From: Dactylis glomerata
Lineage: Eukaryota > Streptophyta > Magnoliopsida > Poales > Poaceae
Length of the DNA stretch: 64,000 nt
NCBI GenBank assembly: GCA_007115705.1
Contig: QXEO01000342.1
Coordinates: forward strand, 806,001 to 870,000
Direction: 5' to 3'
Made by a program: the position numbers and the translations under genes. The number at the start of each line of letters is the position of its first letter. Positions within the stretch are counted from its first letter, which is position 1. The notes under the pieces are model-generated. The model saw only the letters and a program-made list of their open reading frames with translations, had not been told where the DNA came from and did no database searches. This document shows, in pieces, positions 54,560 through 64,000 of the stretch.

Positions 54560-55218
54560 CAGAACAACAACCAAACCTGATATGAAAACTGCTCAGAGAA
54601 AAATAATCCGCAGATCAACAGAAAATACTCATCGTGATCAACCCAGAAATCTGATACCACATGATAAGGATCAAGCCGATGATCCTATGAGTTTGTTCCG
54701 ATCTTTCACAGCGATTCTACCAGATAGAAATCTTCCAATAACGGGAAGAACGTCACCTGAAGAAGAGGAATGAATCCAACAAGCAACATGAAGAGAATCA
54801 CCACGCCTCAAACCTGAGCCTAATAATCCTTGATAAAAACAAGAGTCCTCACAGCAATCTATATTGGATAACACGGCAGCGCCGTTTCCCCGGAGGGATG
54901 ATACACGGTGGAACATCACGCGATAGTTTAACTCTAAAATTCTATACTCCCCTAAACCCTAGACGGTGGCCCCCTTATATAGATGGCCAGAAAACTGTTG
55001 GGCTTGGACAGGCCCAAACCAAAATATAAAATAACCCTAAGTGGCCCACAACTTGACCTGGCTACGGAATAACATAAACACAAATATAAATTGCTGACAC
55101 AATCTTAGACTAATTATTACATATCATAGGTTGTCCTGGAGTGCCAGTCTGCAACGAGCTTCCCTCATCTTGGTGGAGTCCTGAAATTGGGCTTCACCTC
55201 CTCCTTCGTGCCCATATC
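54560..55218 (-). mobile_element. Truncated element E3: 5' LTR, PBS and short interior
   Basis: The 557-bp LTR at 54662-55218 (on the minus strand TGATATGGGCACG...CCTTATCA) matches those at 58144 and 61103. The PBS TGGTATCAGAT lies at about 54648-54658. Interior similarity continues to about 54590 (AATCCGCAGATCAACA) and then fades; the true left limit could be further left (to about 54240). It is inserted into gag of fragment F. Confidence 0.75.
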
Positions 55219-56133
55219 ACCTGACCTCCATGTATCTTCAGAATTGCGGGAGACATTGCCATAACAGGCCATGAAATCCTCTTCTGAATAGCTGCTTGAT
55301 TTGTCGAGGTTATCGTCGGAGCCCATATCCCCGATGATTCCTCTAGGTCTAAAATTTCCATGATTTTGTCGAGTTCCTTGACTATACTTCCTTTTGTCGG
55401 CTTGATGCTGACCGGTGAGTTTACCTTACCAATGAGCCAACCAAAGTTTCTGAAACTTCCATGATTGCAGTTTTTCCTACCGACGGACCCGAATTTATCG
55501 GATCTGAAAGGCAAACGGAGCCTAGAGATCCAATGCGAAATTTGAAGCTTTTGATCGTCAGATCCATCTCCTGATCCAGATTTCCAAAGATCGGAGCTAG
55601 GTCGGGTGGGTGTGGTTGAAAATCTACGACTCCAAAGGTGATGTAGTCTCTGTCGATCTTCGAGTTTTTCTCGGATGAAGGCGAAAAAGCCGTCGAATTC
55701 ATGATTCCGACGCCCAAGGTCCCCATAGTCGGCGCCAATTGACAAGGTTTTAACTTGGCAGTGTCCTAGATTAAGGACTTAGGATCGGGGAAAGAGGGCA
55801 TCGGATGAACTCAAAGGTAGGGATTCAGACAAACAAGGCAAAACTTGATGTGTATTAAGACAAAGCGTGGATTTACAAGCTCTATCTTGATCTCTCCCTG
55901 GTCGGCCTCTCCCTGGCCGGCCTTTCCTGGCCCGTATTTATAGGTGGCCAGGTCTCGAGGATCCGGTCGGGTTTGATACAAATTAGTCATACACGACGTT
56001 TTACAATGTAGTTTCCATATTTGAGTACAACTATACTTTGACCTTTATCTCGGGCTTATGTTTCTATGGGCCTTAGCCCAAACAGACCTCAGGGGTACCA
56101 ACATCATGGGCCTTGGTAGTCATACCCTTGTCA
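55219..56133 (-). mobile_element. Fragment F: 5' end of a C-family Tat-like element
   Basis: On the minus strand the LTR (55740-56133, 394 bp, TGACAAGGG...CCTTGTCA) is followed by the PBS TTGGCGCCGAC and the start of gag (MGTLGVGIMNSTAF, about 55725), open to 55421. A LxxQEMDLTIKSFKF segment corresponds to QEMELTFGSLSFY of C. After 55219 the sequence is cut by E3. F lies in a chromovirus LTR fragment (56134-57914). Confidence 0.8.
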
Positions 56134-57914
56134 GTTTCTAAACCAATTTTAATCATTCAGAAAAGGTGATGAGATTTTTCCGTACATCCTTGTCTAGAGG
56201 CTCATATTGTCCATAGCTAGGGGCACGGCTAAGATCTTAGTTTTTAACTCTGCAGAGGTTGTGCACTTTCACCTTAAGACCCATTATACCTAGAGAGAAG
56301 TGTGGGACAAGACCTTTCATAAGGAGAATTCAACCATGCCAGCAAGACTTGTTCCTCCTATAATTCTGCTACCACCCAAAGTCTTGCAAACAAGTTGAAC
56401 CCTCATAGCCTGAGCCTATATTGTCTTAAGGCTGCACTGGAAGCTCACTAAACAAGGAATACATAGTAATCCCTTTTTCCTAGGTGGCTAACCACAAGTG
56501 TACAATCAGGTGAAAACCACCACATACTATTGGTTGATAGCCATGTATGCGGCCCTGAGTAGCCACTCAACATAAACCAAAGCAATACCATTCCACCCAG
56601 GTGTTTCATTTATGTTGTAGTTTTTAATTATCAAAAAACTCATCAACCAAAAATGTAACAAAGCATTGGCATCATTTTCCAAAGTAATACTAACAATCCT
56701 AGCAAGGGTTTATGGGGTGGCTACACACTACTAGGATTCTAAGCATAGCATATAACCTTACTTTGAAAACTTCCTATCATGCATCCTACTGAAAAATACT
56801 AATGGATATAATAAAAGTAGTGGGAGAATGTGTGTCACTTTCCTTTTTGGTAGTTGATGATCTTTCACTTCTTTGAACAAAACACGTTGCTCTCCGTACA
56901 AGTTATAATATATAAATAACACCACATAAACACACCATTCCAATAGCAACAACATCAAACAAGACAAACAATACTGGAAAGGTTATTTCTTCATTTTTAT
57001 TCAAGTCTTAAAGCTCAATGGGTAAAGATTATGGTTTCTTTTGCAAGATATGGATTTTGAGATGATCGTTTGCAAGTTCAACCAAAGTTCAGTGATTTAG
57101 AAAGTAATGGGGCATCTAAGATATATTGAAGAGATTTTATATGCTTTACCATAACAAGAATATATATTGTGATGGTCCATGTGTCTTGAATCACATGAGT
57201 ATCAGATGGTGCAAGTCAATTGCCATTTGGTAGAGTGTGTCAACACTTACCAAATAGCTTAAGGTAACACATAGGATTGGGTATGGATTTGGGATATATG
57301 GAGTTACTCATTTTAACTCATTTGTTATTTGAGTATTCCAATAATTAAATAGTATTTAATAGCATGAGGCTTGTGGCTTGTAAGATATGGCTTTGATAGT
57401 TTTGATGGTAAATTCAAATGCTTTGAAAGAAATGATCCTCCAAGATACAATGGAAAGAATCTTTATGCTTTATAAAAGCATGGATATAGTTTGGAATGGC
57501 TCATGTGAATTGAATCACATAAGTGTCAAATAGTGTAATAACAATACTATTGAATAGAGTGTGACAACACTTACTCAAAGTAGTACAAATTACACATAGG
57601 CTTGGGTATGAGCTAGTATTATATTGAATGACTCGGTTAACTCATTTGTAAATTGAATAGTTCAATATAAGCCAAGATTGAGTGGCATGGGGTTGAATAT
57701 ATTTATGAATTATATTGAGAATGATGGTGGATGCTTGGCCACAAGATTTTCCTTGACAAAGGGATTAACTTGAACTAGTGTTTGATTCTCAAGATTTGGC
57801 CATATTAATGTTTAAATCTTCTTTGGAGGATTCAAAATGATTTTGAGTGAGGGTGTGGTTTGAACAAGCTATTTGAGATAAATGGTTCAAAACATATGTC
57901 CCCTATGGTTGAGT
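56134..57914 (-). mobile_element. Chromovirus LTR fragment
   Basis: Read on the minus strand, 56200-56650 corresponds to the chromovirus LTR at about 51080-51560. Shared landmarks include GTGAAAGTG(C/T)AC, AACCTCTGCAGAGT and CTTAGCCGTG(C/T)CCC. 57170-57380 and 57480-57690 are imperfect duplicates of each other (both with CATGTG...TTGAATCACAT and GACAACACTTAC). No coding region. Confidence 0.55.
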
Positions 57915-58143
57915 GTCTCAACTAGGGATGAAAATGGAGCGGAAACGGACATAACTTAGTAGTGCCACATTTGTTTTCATATTTTTTGCGGAAGCAGAAA
58001 TGGATACAGAAACTCTGAAAACAAATACAAATACAAATATTGACCAAAACTAACACGGATCGAATATGACGCGGACACAGACGGAAAGCAAATGATTACT
58101 AGAACCAAGAATCCATTTGGATTATGTAGAGAAATTGAGGCAA
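57915..58143. other. Possible hAT-like transposon end
   Basis: Begins TAGGGATGAAAATGGAGCGGAAACGGA, a typical start for a group of plant hAT elements with subterminal (A/C)GGAAA-type repeats. The other end and the TSD are lost, because the sequence is cut at 58143 by element E1. Assignment is by resemblance only. Confidence 0.35.
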
Positions 58144-58541
58144 TGATAAGGATCACGCCAGTGATCCTATGAGTTTTGTCCCGATCTTTCACAGCGAGTC
58201 AACCAGATAGAAATCTTCCAATAACGCGAAGAACGTCACCTGAAGACGAGGAACGAATCCAGTAAGCAACGTGATGAAGATCACCACGCCTCAAACCTAA
58301 GCCTGATAATTCTTGATGATAACAAGAACTCTCGCAGCAATCTTTATTTGATAACACGGCAGCGCCATTTCGCCGGAGGGATGATACACGGTGGAGCACA
58401 CGATAGTTTTAGACTAAACAACTGAACTCACTAAATTATTTCATATCGTAAGTCGTCCTGGCGTGCCAATCAGCAATGAGCTTCCCTCATCTTGGTGGAG
58501 TCCTGAAATTGGGCTTCACCTCCTCCTTCGTGCCCATATCA
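58144..58541 (-). repeat. 3' LTR of E1 with internal deletion
   Basis: 398 bp against 558 bp for the copy at 61103. About 160 bp are missing at about 58430, between ACTGAACTC(A/C)CTAAA and CTAAATTATTTC, with CTAAA shared at the junction. The lost part contains the TATATAAGG promoter and the CTAGGGTTTAGGGAG block. Confidence 0.85.
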
Positions 58542-60344
58542 TCCTCCCCCCTTCAAAAAGCGTTGTCCCCAACCCGTGAGGGTCTGCTCGAAAAGGTGGC
58601 AGAATATCAACAATAGCACCACGCATATTCGCTGTCTTCAAGTCTTGCTTGCCTTCCTCACCACATCCTCCCTCTTGGTCTGCTCGACTTGATACAGCCC
58701 TGGGTGGTTGCACCTCTTTTTGTCGCCAAATGAACTTGTACTTATGCGCCTCCACCTTCTTCTTCTCAATCCTTGCTGGAACCTTGCGTTGCTGAACATG
58801 AACCTGCTTAGCACGACCCTGCAAAGTAGTAATGCCCAGGCCACACAACTGATGAACATGTCCATCTTTGCCTATATGCACACACACTGTTGCTCCAACA
58901 AAACGTCTCCGAGGTGTTCTAACAAAACTGTGGCTGACTACCCGTGGCACTATATGTACCAGAACACGATCAACATCACCGTCATCGGTCTGAACACTCA
59001 TGTCAACATGAACTGGAAGTGGAACACATGGAATACATCCTGACATATCCTTCCCTTCATCAATATAAGGCTTGACTTCAACCGGCTTGTCACTAACAAG
59101 AACAACTGGCTTGTCATCTACAGGCTTGGCTGAAACAATATTACCCCTGACGCTATTTGCATCATGCTCCTCATGCTGCGGCGTAGCTAGCCCAGATTTT
59201 GGCCTAGCCTTGCGCAACTTTGCCTTGTGTACCACCAGCTCAACATCAGACTTTATTTGATCATCCTGCATAGGTTTCGAAGTCTGCTGTTTGCCATCAT
59301 GCACAAAAGAATATGTATTTGCTCTCTCAGCATGCATAGCATTGCGATCATACTGCCATGGACGTCCAAGTAACAGCCCACACACTTCCAATGGCAACAC
59401 ATCGCATTCCACCTCATCAACATAGTCATCAACTGTAAATGGCACACGCACCTTGTGAGTAATCTTCAGCATACCGCAGCTATTAATCCACTCAACATGC
59501 CTTGGTTCTGGAATACGCCATGTGGATAAACCCAAAGCCTCCACAACTGACTTGCTAATGCCATTACAGTAACTACCACTGTCAATCATCAATTTGCATG
59601 CTTTGCCTTTGATTATGCACTGCACCTGAAATAAATTCCATCGTTGGCCTCTATCCGCTGTCATACAAGTCTCATCATGTACCCTTTTGAGTTGCATATT
59701 CAGCCCACTCAATGGTACAACCTCCTCTACGACATCCTTGACAACATCAGCCTTGACAACATCAACCACTGACAATTCAGAATTCGTGGCTGCCACCTTG
59801 CTAATTGTCGGCAATGGAACAACTATCAACTTCTCAGGAGTAGTCACAGCTGTCGTGACCTTCGGTATAGGAGCTATGCTCTTGCAACATCCTCTATCCC
59901 ATGCACAACCTTGGGTGGCTGCTTAATTACTTCTACGGGTACCATGGGCTTTCGAGAAGGAACCATGGTGCTAGAAGGGATAAAGCACTCTCGCAGAAAT
60001 TTCCTGAAATTTGCCCAAGTTGCAGAGGTAATGCTCTTCTCCCGCAACACTTTATGCCACCAACCGTATAGCCTTTCATCCACGCGTCGGTCTGCGAGAG
60101 CCAAACGTGTAGAATCATTCATGTCGTGATCATAGGTAGCACATCTGTAGAAACCCTGTAGCATATGATGTTCCCATGACTCAAACTCTTCAGCTGTTGC
60201 ATCGTTGTTCAGTTGCCAATTGATCCCATATTCATCATATGCTAAAACACCATCCAGCAGGTCAAGATAGTCATTGAAAATATCGCTAGATTTCTTGCCC
60301 TTGTGACACCTGTAGCCATAATAATCACCCGGAAAAGAATCCAT
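58542..60344 (-). pseudogene. Gag-protease ORF of element E1
   Basis: ATG at 60342-60344. Gag: CATYDHDMNDSTRLALADRR, YGWWHKVLREKSITSATWAN. A one-base deletion near 59884 (CTTGCAACATC versus CTTGCCAACATC in E2) shifts the frame. The following frame holds an aspartic protease: LMIDSGSYCNGISKSVVEAL (DSG active site, about 59590) and CGLLLGRPWQYDRNAMHAER. Near 58700 an extra C relative to E2 gives a different C-terminus, RGAIVDILPPFRADPHGLGT, which runs through the PPT into the LTR. No other enzyme follows. Confidence 0.85.
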
Positions 60345-61102
60345 CGTGTACCTCTTGGTCCGTCACACCAAAATCTGAAATAACGTGTGTACCAAACCCA
60401 GCCTTCACTGATTGTTCAATACAAAACAATTTCACCTGTAATTTTCCTTGCAGCTATTGGTATTGATTAGTATTTATCTAAATTGCAGTCAAGCCAGCGA
60501 ACTGAAACTGACAAAAAAAAACCAAAACTGGGAAGCGATCCGGGCGCCCGACCACAGAGATGGTCTGAGGTCTAGCGAGCGTCCCCGGCCGCGTCTGTGT
60601 GCTGGAAGTGATCAAGAAGGATGAGGCCGCGCTGGACTTGGGCCTCGTCGCCAACTGGGCCGCATCACCTTGCCTGCGCACGGAGATCGAAGAGGGAAGC
60701 AGCGCTCGACGATCGGAACAGGACTTGGTCGAGGGAACGCGCGGCCGGCCAGCTGTTGGGCTGCGATCTTTGGCTGGGCCTCGGTCGCTGTGGGCCGGTC
60801 GCTGCCTGGGGCGGCCAACAAGCAGCAGCCGGAACCCCTCAATCGCGAGGATGGGTCGATCACGGAGAGTCTGGCGGCGGTGAACTCCCTTCTTCTTCTT
60901 TTTTTCTCCTCTTTCTTTCAATCGATCTGCCCGAGAACGCCTCGATCAGATCTTGTAGAACAATCCGCCAAGAACAATCTGCCAACCTCACCTTGCCAAT
61001 TTGCCAATCAAAACCAGCCGATCTGAAAATTGATCGAGGAAGAACAATCCACAGATCAACAAAAAATACTCGCCGTGATTAAACCAGTAATCTGATACCA
61101 CA
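60345..61102 (-). other. 5' untranslated interior of E1
   Basis: The GC-rich leader between PBS and gag ATG is 758 bp and shows no convincing ORF. Open frames here on both strands reflect GC content. It is near-identical to 63465-64000 in E2. Confidence 0.6.
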
Positions 61103-61660
61103 TGATAAGGATCACGCCGGTGATCCTATGAGTTTTGTCCCGATCTTTCACAGCGAGTCAACCAGATAGAAATCTTCCAATAACGCGAAGAATGTCACCT
61201 GAAGACGAGGAACAAATCTAGCAAGCAACGTGATGAAGATCACCACGCATCAAACCTAAGCCTTATAATTCTTGATGAACACAAGAACCCTCGCAGCAAT
61301 ATTTATTTGATAACACGGCACCGCCGTTTCCCTGGAGGGATGATACACGGTGGAGCACACGATAGTTTTAGACTAAACAACTGAACTCCCTAAACCCTAG
61401 ACGGCTGGCCTCCTTATATAGATGGCCAAAAAACTATTGGGCTTGGACAAGCCCAAACCCAAAACACAAATAATTCTAAGTGGCCCATAACATGACCTAG
61501 CACACGGAATAACATAAGCAGATATGTAAATTGCTGACACAACCTTAGACTAAATTATTTCATATCATAAGTCGTCCTGGCGTGCCAATCAGCAATGAGC
61601 TTCCCTCATCTTGGTGGAGTCCTGAAATTGGGCTTCACCTCCTCCTTCGTGCCCATATCA
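61103..61660 (-). repeat. Shared LTR (5' of E1, 3' of E2)
   Basis: 558 bp, minus strand TGATATGGGCACG...CCTTATCA. Contains TATATAAGG near 61413-61421 (minus), flanked by TGGGCC/GGGCTT-type motifs and CTAGGGTTTAGGG. Confidence 0.88.
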
Positions 61661-61757
61661 TCCTCCCCCCCTTCAAAAAGCGTTGTCCCCAACCTGCGAG
61701 GGTCTGCTCAAAAAGGTGGCGGAATATCAATAATAGCACCACGCATATTCGCTGTCT

Positions 61758-63464
61758 TCAAGTCTTGCTTGCCTTCCTCACCACATCCTCCCTCTTGGCC
61801 TGCTCGACTTGATACAGCCTGGGTGGTTGCACCTCTTTTTGTCGCCAAATGAACTTGTACTTAGGCGCCTCCACCTTCTTCTTCTCAATCCTTGCTGGAA
61901 CCTTGCGTTGCTGAACATGAACCTGCTTAGCACGACCCTGCAAAGTAGTAATACCCGGGCCACACAACTGAAGAACACGTCCATCTTTGCCTATATGCAC
62001 ACGCACTGCTGCTCCAACAAAACGTCTCCGAGGTGTTCTAACAAAACTGTGGCTGACTACCCGCGGCACCGTATGTACCGGAACACGATCAACACCACCG
62101 TCATCGGTCTGAACACCCATGCCAACACGAACTGGAAGTGGAACACATGGAATACATCCTGACATATCCTTCCCTTCATCAATATAAGGCTTGACTTCAA
62201 CTGACTTGTCACTAACAAGAACAACTGGCTTGTCATCTACAGGCTTGGCTGAAACAATATTACCACTGACGCTATTTGCATCATGCTCCTCATGCTGCGG
62301 CGTAGCTAGCCCAGATTTTGGCTTAGCCTTGCGCAACTTTGCCTTGTGTACCACCAGCTCAACATCAGACTTTATTTGATCATCCTTCATAGGTTTCAAA
62401 GTCCGCTGTTTGCCATCATGCACAAAAGAATATGTATTTGCTCTCCCAGCATGCATAGCATTTCGATCATACGGCCATGGACGTCCAAGTAACAGCCCAC
62501 ACACTTCCAATGGTAACACATCGCATTCTACCTCATCAACATAGTCATCAACTGTAAATGGCACACGCACCTTGTGAGTAATCTTCAGCATACCGTAGCT
62601 ATTAATCCACTCAACATGCCTTGGTTCTGGAATACGCCATGTGGATAAACCCAAAGCCTCCACAACTGACTTGCTAATGCCATTACAGTAACTACCACTG
62701 TCAATCATCAACTTGCATGCTTTGCCTTTGATTATGCACGGCGCCTGAAATAAATTCCATCGCTGGCCTCTATCCGCTGTCATACAAGTCTCACCATGTA
62801 CCCTTTTGAGTTGCATATTTAGCCCACTCAATGGTACAACCTCCTCTATGACATCCTTGACAACATCAGCCTTGACAACATCAACCACTGACAATTCAGA
62901 ATTCATGGCTGCCACCTTGCTAATTGTCGGCAATGGAACAACTATCAACTTCTCAGGAGTAGTCACAGCTGTCGCGACCTTCGGTATAGGAGCTATGCTC
63001 TTGCCAACATCCTCTATCCCATGCACAACCTTGGGTGGCTGCTTAATTACTTGTATGGGTACCATGGGCTTTCGAGAAGGAACCACAGTGCTAGAAGGGA
63101 TAAAGCACTCTCGCAGAAATTTCCTGAAATTCACCCAAGTTGCAGAGGTAATGCTCTTCTCCCGCAATGCTTTATGCCACCAACTGTATAGCCTGTCATC
63201 CACGCGTTGGTCTGCTAGAGCCAAACATGTAGAATCATTCATGTCGTGATCATAGGTAGCACATCTGTAGAAACCCTGTAGCATATGATGTTCCCATGAC
63301 TCAAACTATTCAGCTGTTGCATCGTTGTTCAGTTGCCAATTGATCCCATATTCATCATATGCTAAAACACCATCCAGCAGGTCAAGATAGTCATTGAAAA
63401 TATCGCTAGATTTCTTGCCCTTGTGACACCTGTAGCCATAATAATCAACCAGAAAAGAATCCAT
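61758..63464 (-). pseudogene. Gag-protease ORF of element E2
   Basis: ATG equivalent to E1's at 63462-63464. The single lesion I see is TAG at 63306-63308, replacing a Glu codon in EEFESWEHHM. From the next Met (63284) the frame is open for 508 codons through gag and the protease (LMIDSGSYCNGISKSVVEAL; CGLLLGRPWPYDRNAMHAGR) to KREDVVRKASKT. Unlike E1 there is no frameshift at GIEDVGKS. The basic segment KVPARIEKKKVEAPKYKFIW near the C-terminus may bind nucleic acid. Gag and protease alone could build particles but not copy or insert the element. Confidence 0.85.
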
Positions 63465-64000
63465 CGTGTACCTCTTGGTCCGTCACACCAAAATCTGAAA
63501 TAACGTGTGTACCAAACCCAGCCTTCACTGATTGTTCAATACAAAACAATTTCACCTGTAATTTTCCTTGCAGCTATTGGTATTGATTAGTATCTGTCTA
63601 AATTGTAGTCAAACCAGCGAACTGAAACTGACCAAAAAAAACCAAAACTGGGGAGCGATCCGGGCGCCCGACCACAGAGATGGTCTGAGGTCTAGCGAGC
63701 GTCCCCGGCCGCGTCTGTGTGCTGGACGTGATCAAGAAGGACGATGCCGCGCTGGACTTGGGCCTCGTCACCAACTGGGCCACGTCGCCTTGCCTGCGCA
63801 CGGAGATCGAAGAGGGAAGCAGCGCTTGACGATCAGAACAGGACTTGGTCGAGGGAACGCGCGGTCGGCCAGCTGTTGGGCCGTGATCTTTGGCTGGGCC
63901 TCGGTCGCTGTGGGCCGGTCGCTGCCTGGGGCGGCCAACAAGCAGCAGCCGGAACCCCTCGATCGCGAGGATGAGTCGATCGCGGAGAGTCTGGCGGCGG
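63465..64000 (-). other. 5' untranslated interior of E2, continuing beyond the window
   Basis: Nearly identical to 60345-60880 of E1. The PBS and 5' LTR of E2 lie beyond position 64000. Confidence 0.75.

Larger units (their letters stand above)
58144..64000 (-). mobile_element. Tandem array of gag-protease-only Gypsy elements (E1 and E2) sharing an LTR
   Basis: Order on + coordinates: LTR 58144-58541, interior E1 58542-61102, LTR 61103-61660, interior E2 61661 to beyond 64000. The LTR at 61103 is followed on one side by the PBS (TGGTATCAGATTA, about 61089-61101, minus) and preceded on the other by the PPT GAAGGGGGGGGAGGA. It therefore acts as 5' LTR of E1 and 3' LTR of E2. The two interiors are very similar. 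Neither has reverse transcriptase or integrase. LTR-LTR recombination, not two independent insertions, best explains a single shared LTR. Confidence 0.85.

Noticed and set aside
60599..61082. GC-rich frames on the + strand at 60599-61082 and 63744-63974
   Set aside because: They are in the 5' leader of E1/E2, antisense to gag, with no conserved domain; both arise because the two leaders are near-identical.
1..64000. tRNA or rRNA genes
   Set aside because: None recognised; TGGTATCAGA and TGGCGCC matches are retroelement primer-binding sites, not tRNA genes.

Overview
The window is plant nuclear DNA, almost certainly from a grass (Poaceae). The evidence is a spliced callose-synthase 3' end with plant introns, grass-type Gypsy and Copia LTR retrotransposons nested in each other, a long-TIR Mutator-like element, LINE debris and an S40/DUF584 relic. 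I cannot name the species from sequence alone. Host coding DNA is under 2 kb; nearly everything else is transposable elements (TEs).

Layout. 1-4183: last exons of a callose synthase (GSL) gene on the + strand; a young 2.06-kb non-autonomous Copia-like element sits in the intron before them, with a 5-bp target-site duplication (TSD). 4725-10512: a probable non-autonomous Mutator-like element (TIRs of about 52 bp, 9-bp TSD) carrying exon-like fragments, a 36-G tract and a TTGCAA-rich tandem array. 10640-11795: dead LINE reverse transcriptase. 11796-20119: 5' LTR and remains of a Tat-type Gypsy element with a degenerate antisense 'gypsy-type transposon' ORF, cut off by the next insertion. 20120-34820: two minus-strand copies (A and B) of a second Tat-like family, fused head to tail through a palindromic LTR-containing insert (28564-29496). 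34821-46868: a non-coding element D whose interior holds a complete third copy of that family, element C (36691-45654, TSD CGCAT). 46869-52144: 3' half of a chromodomain-bearing Gypsy element with a 3-kb LTR. 52145-54560: low-copy DNA with an S40 pseudogene. 54560-64000: fragments of several elements, ending in a tandem array of a Gypsy element that encodes only gag and protease and whose neighbours share an LTR.

The most notable feature is in elements A and C. Between integrase and 3' LTR each carries an antisense gene with its own TATA box, site-II-like TGGGCC/GGCCCA motifs and an AAACCCTA box. It encodes AT-hooks followed by a B3-type DNA-binding domain. In A it is open over two predicted exons; in C it is broken by a stop. 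A, B and C also share an in-frame UAG between protease and reverse transcriptase. Element D appears to be a parasite of the C family: it shares primer-binding site (PBS), LTR 3' end and polypurine tract (PPT) but has no coding capacity. All coordinates and similarities were read by eye; no alignment or database search was run.
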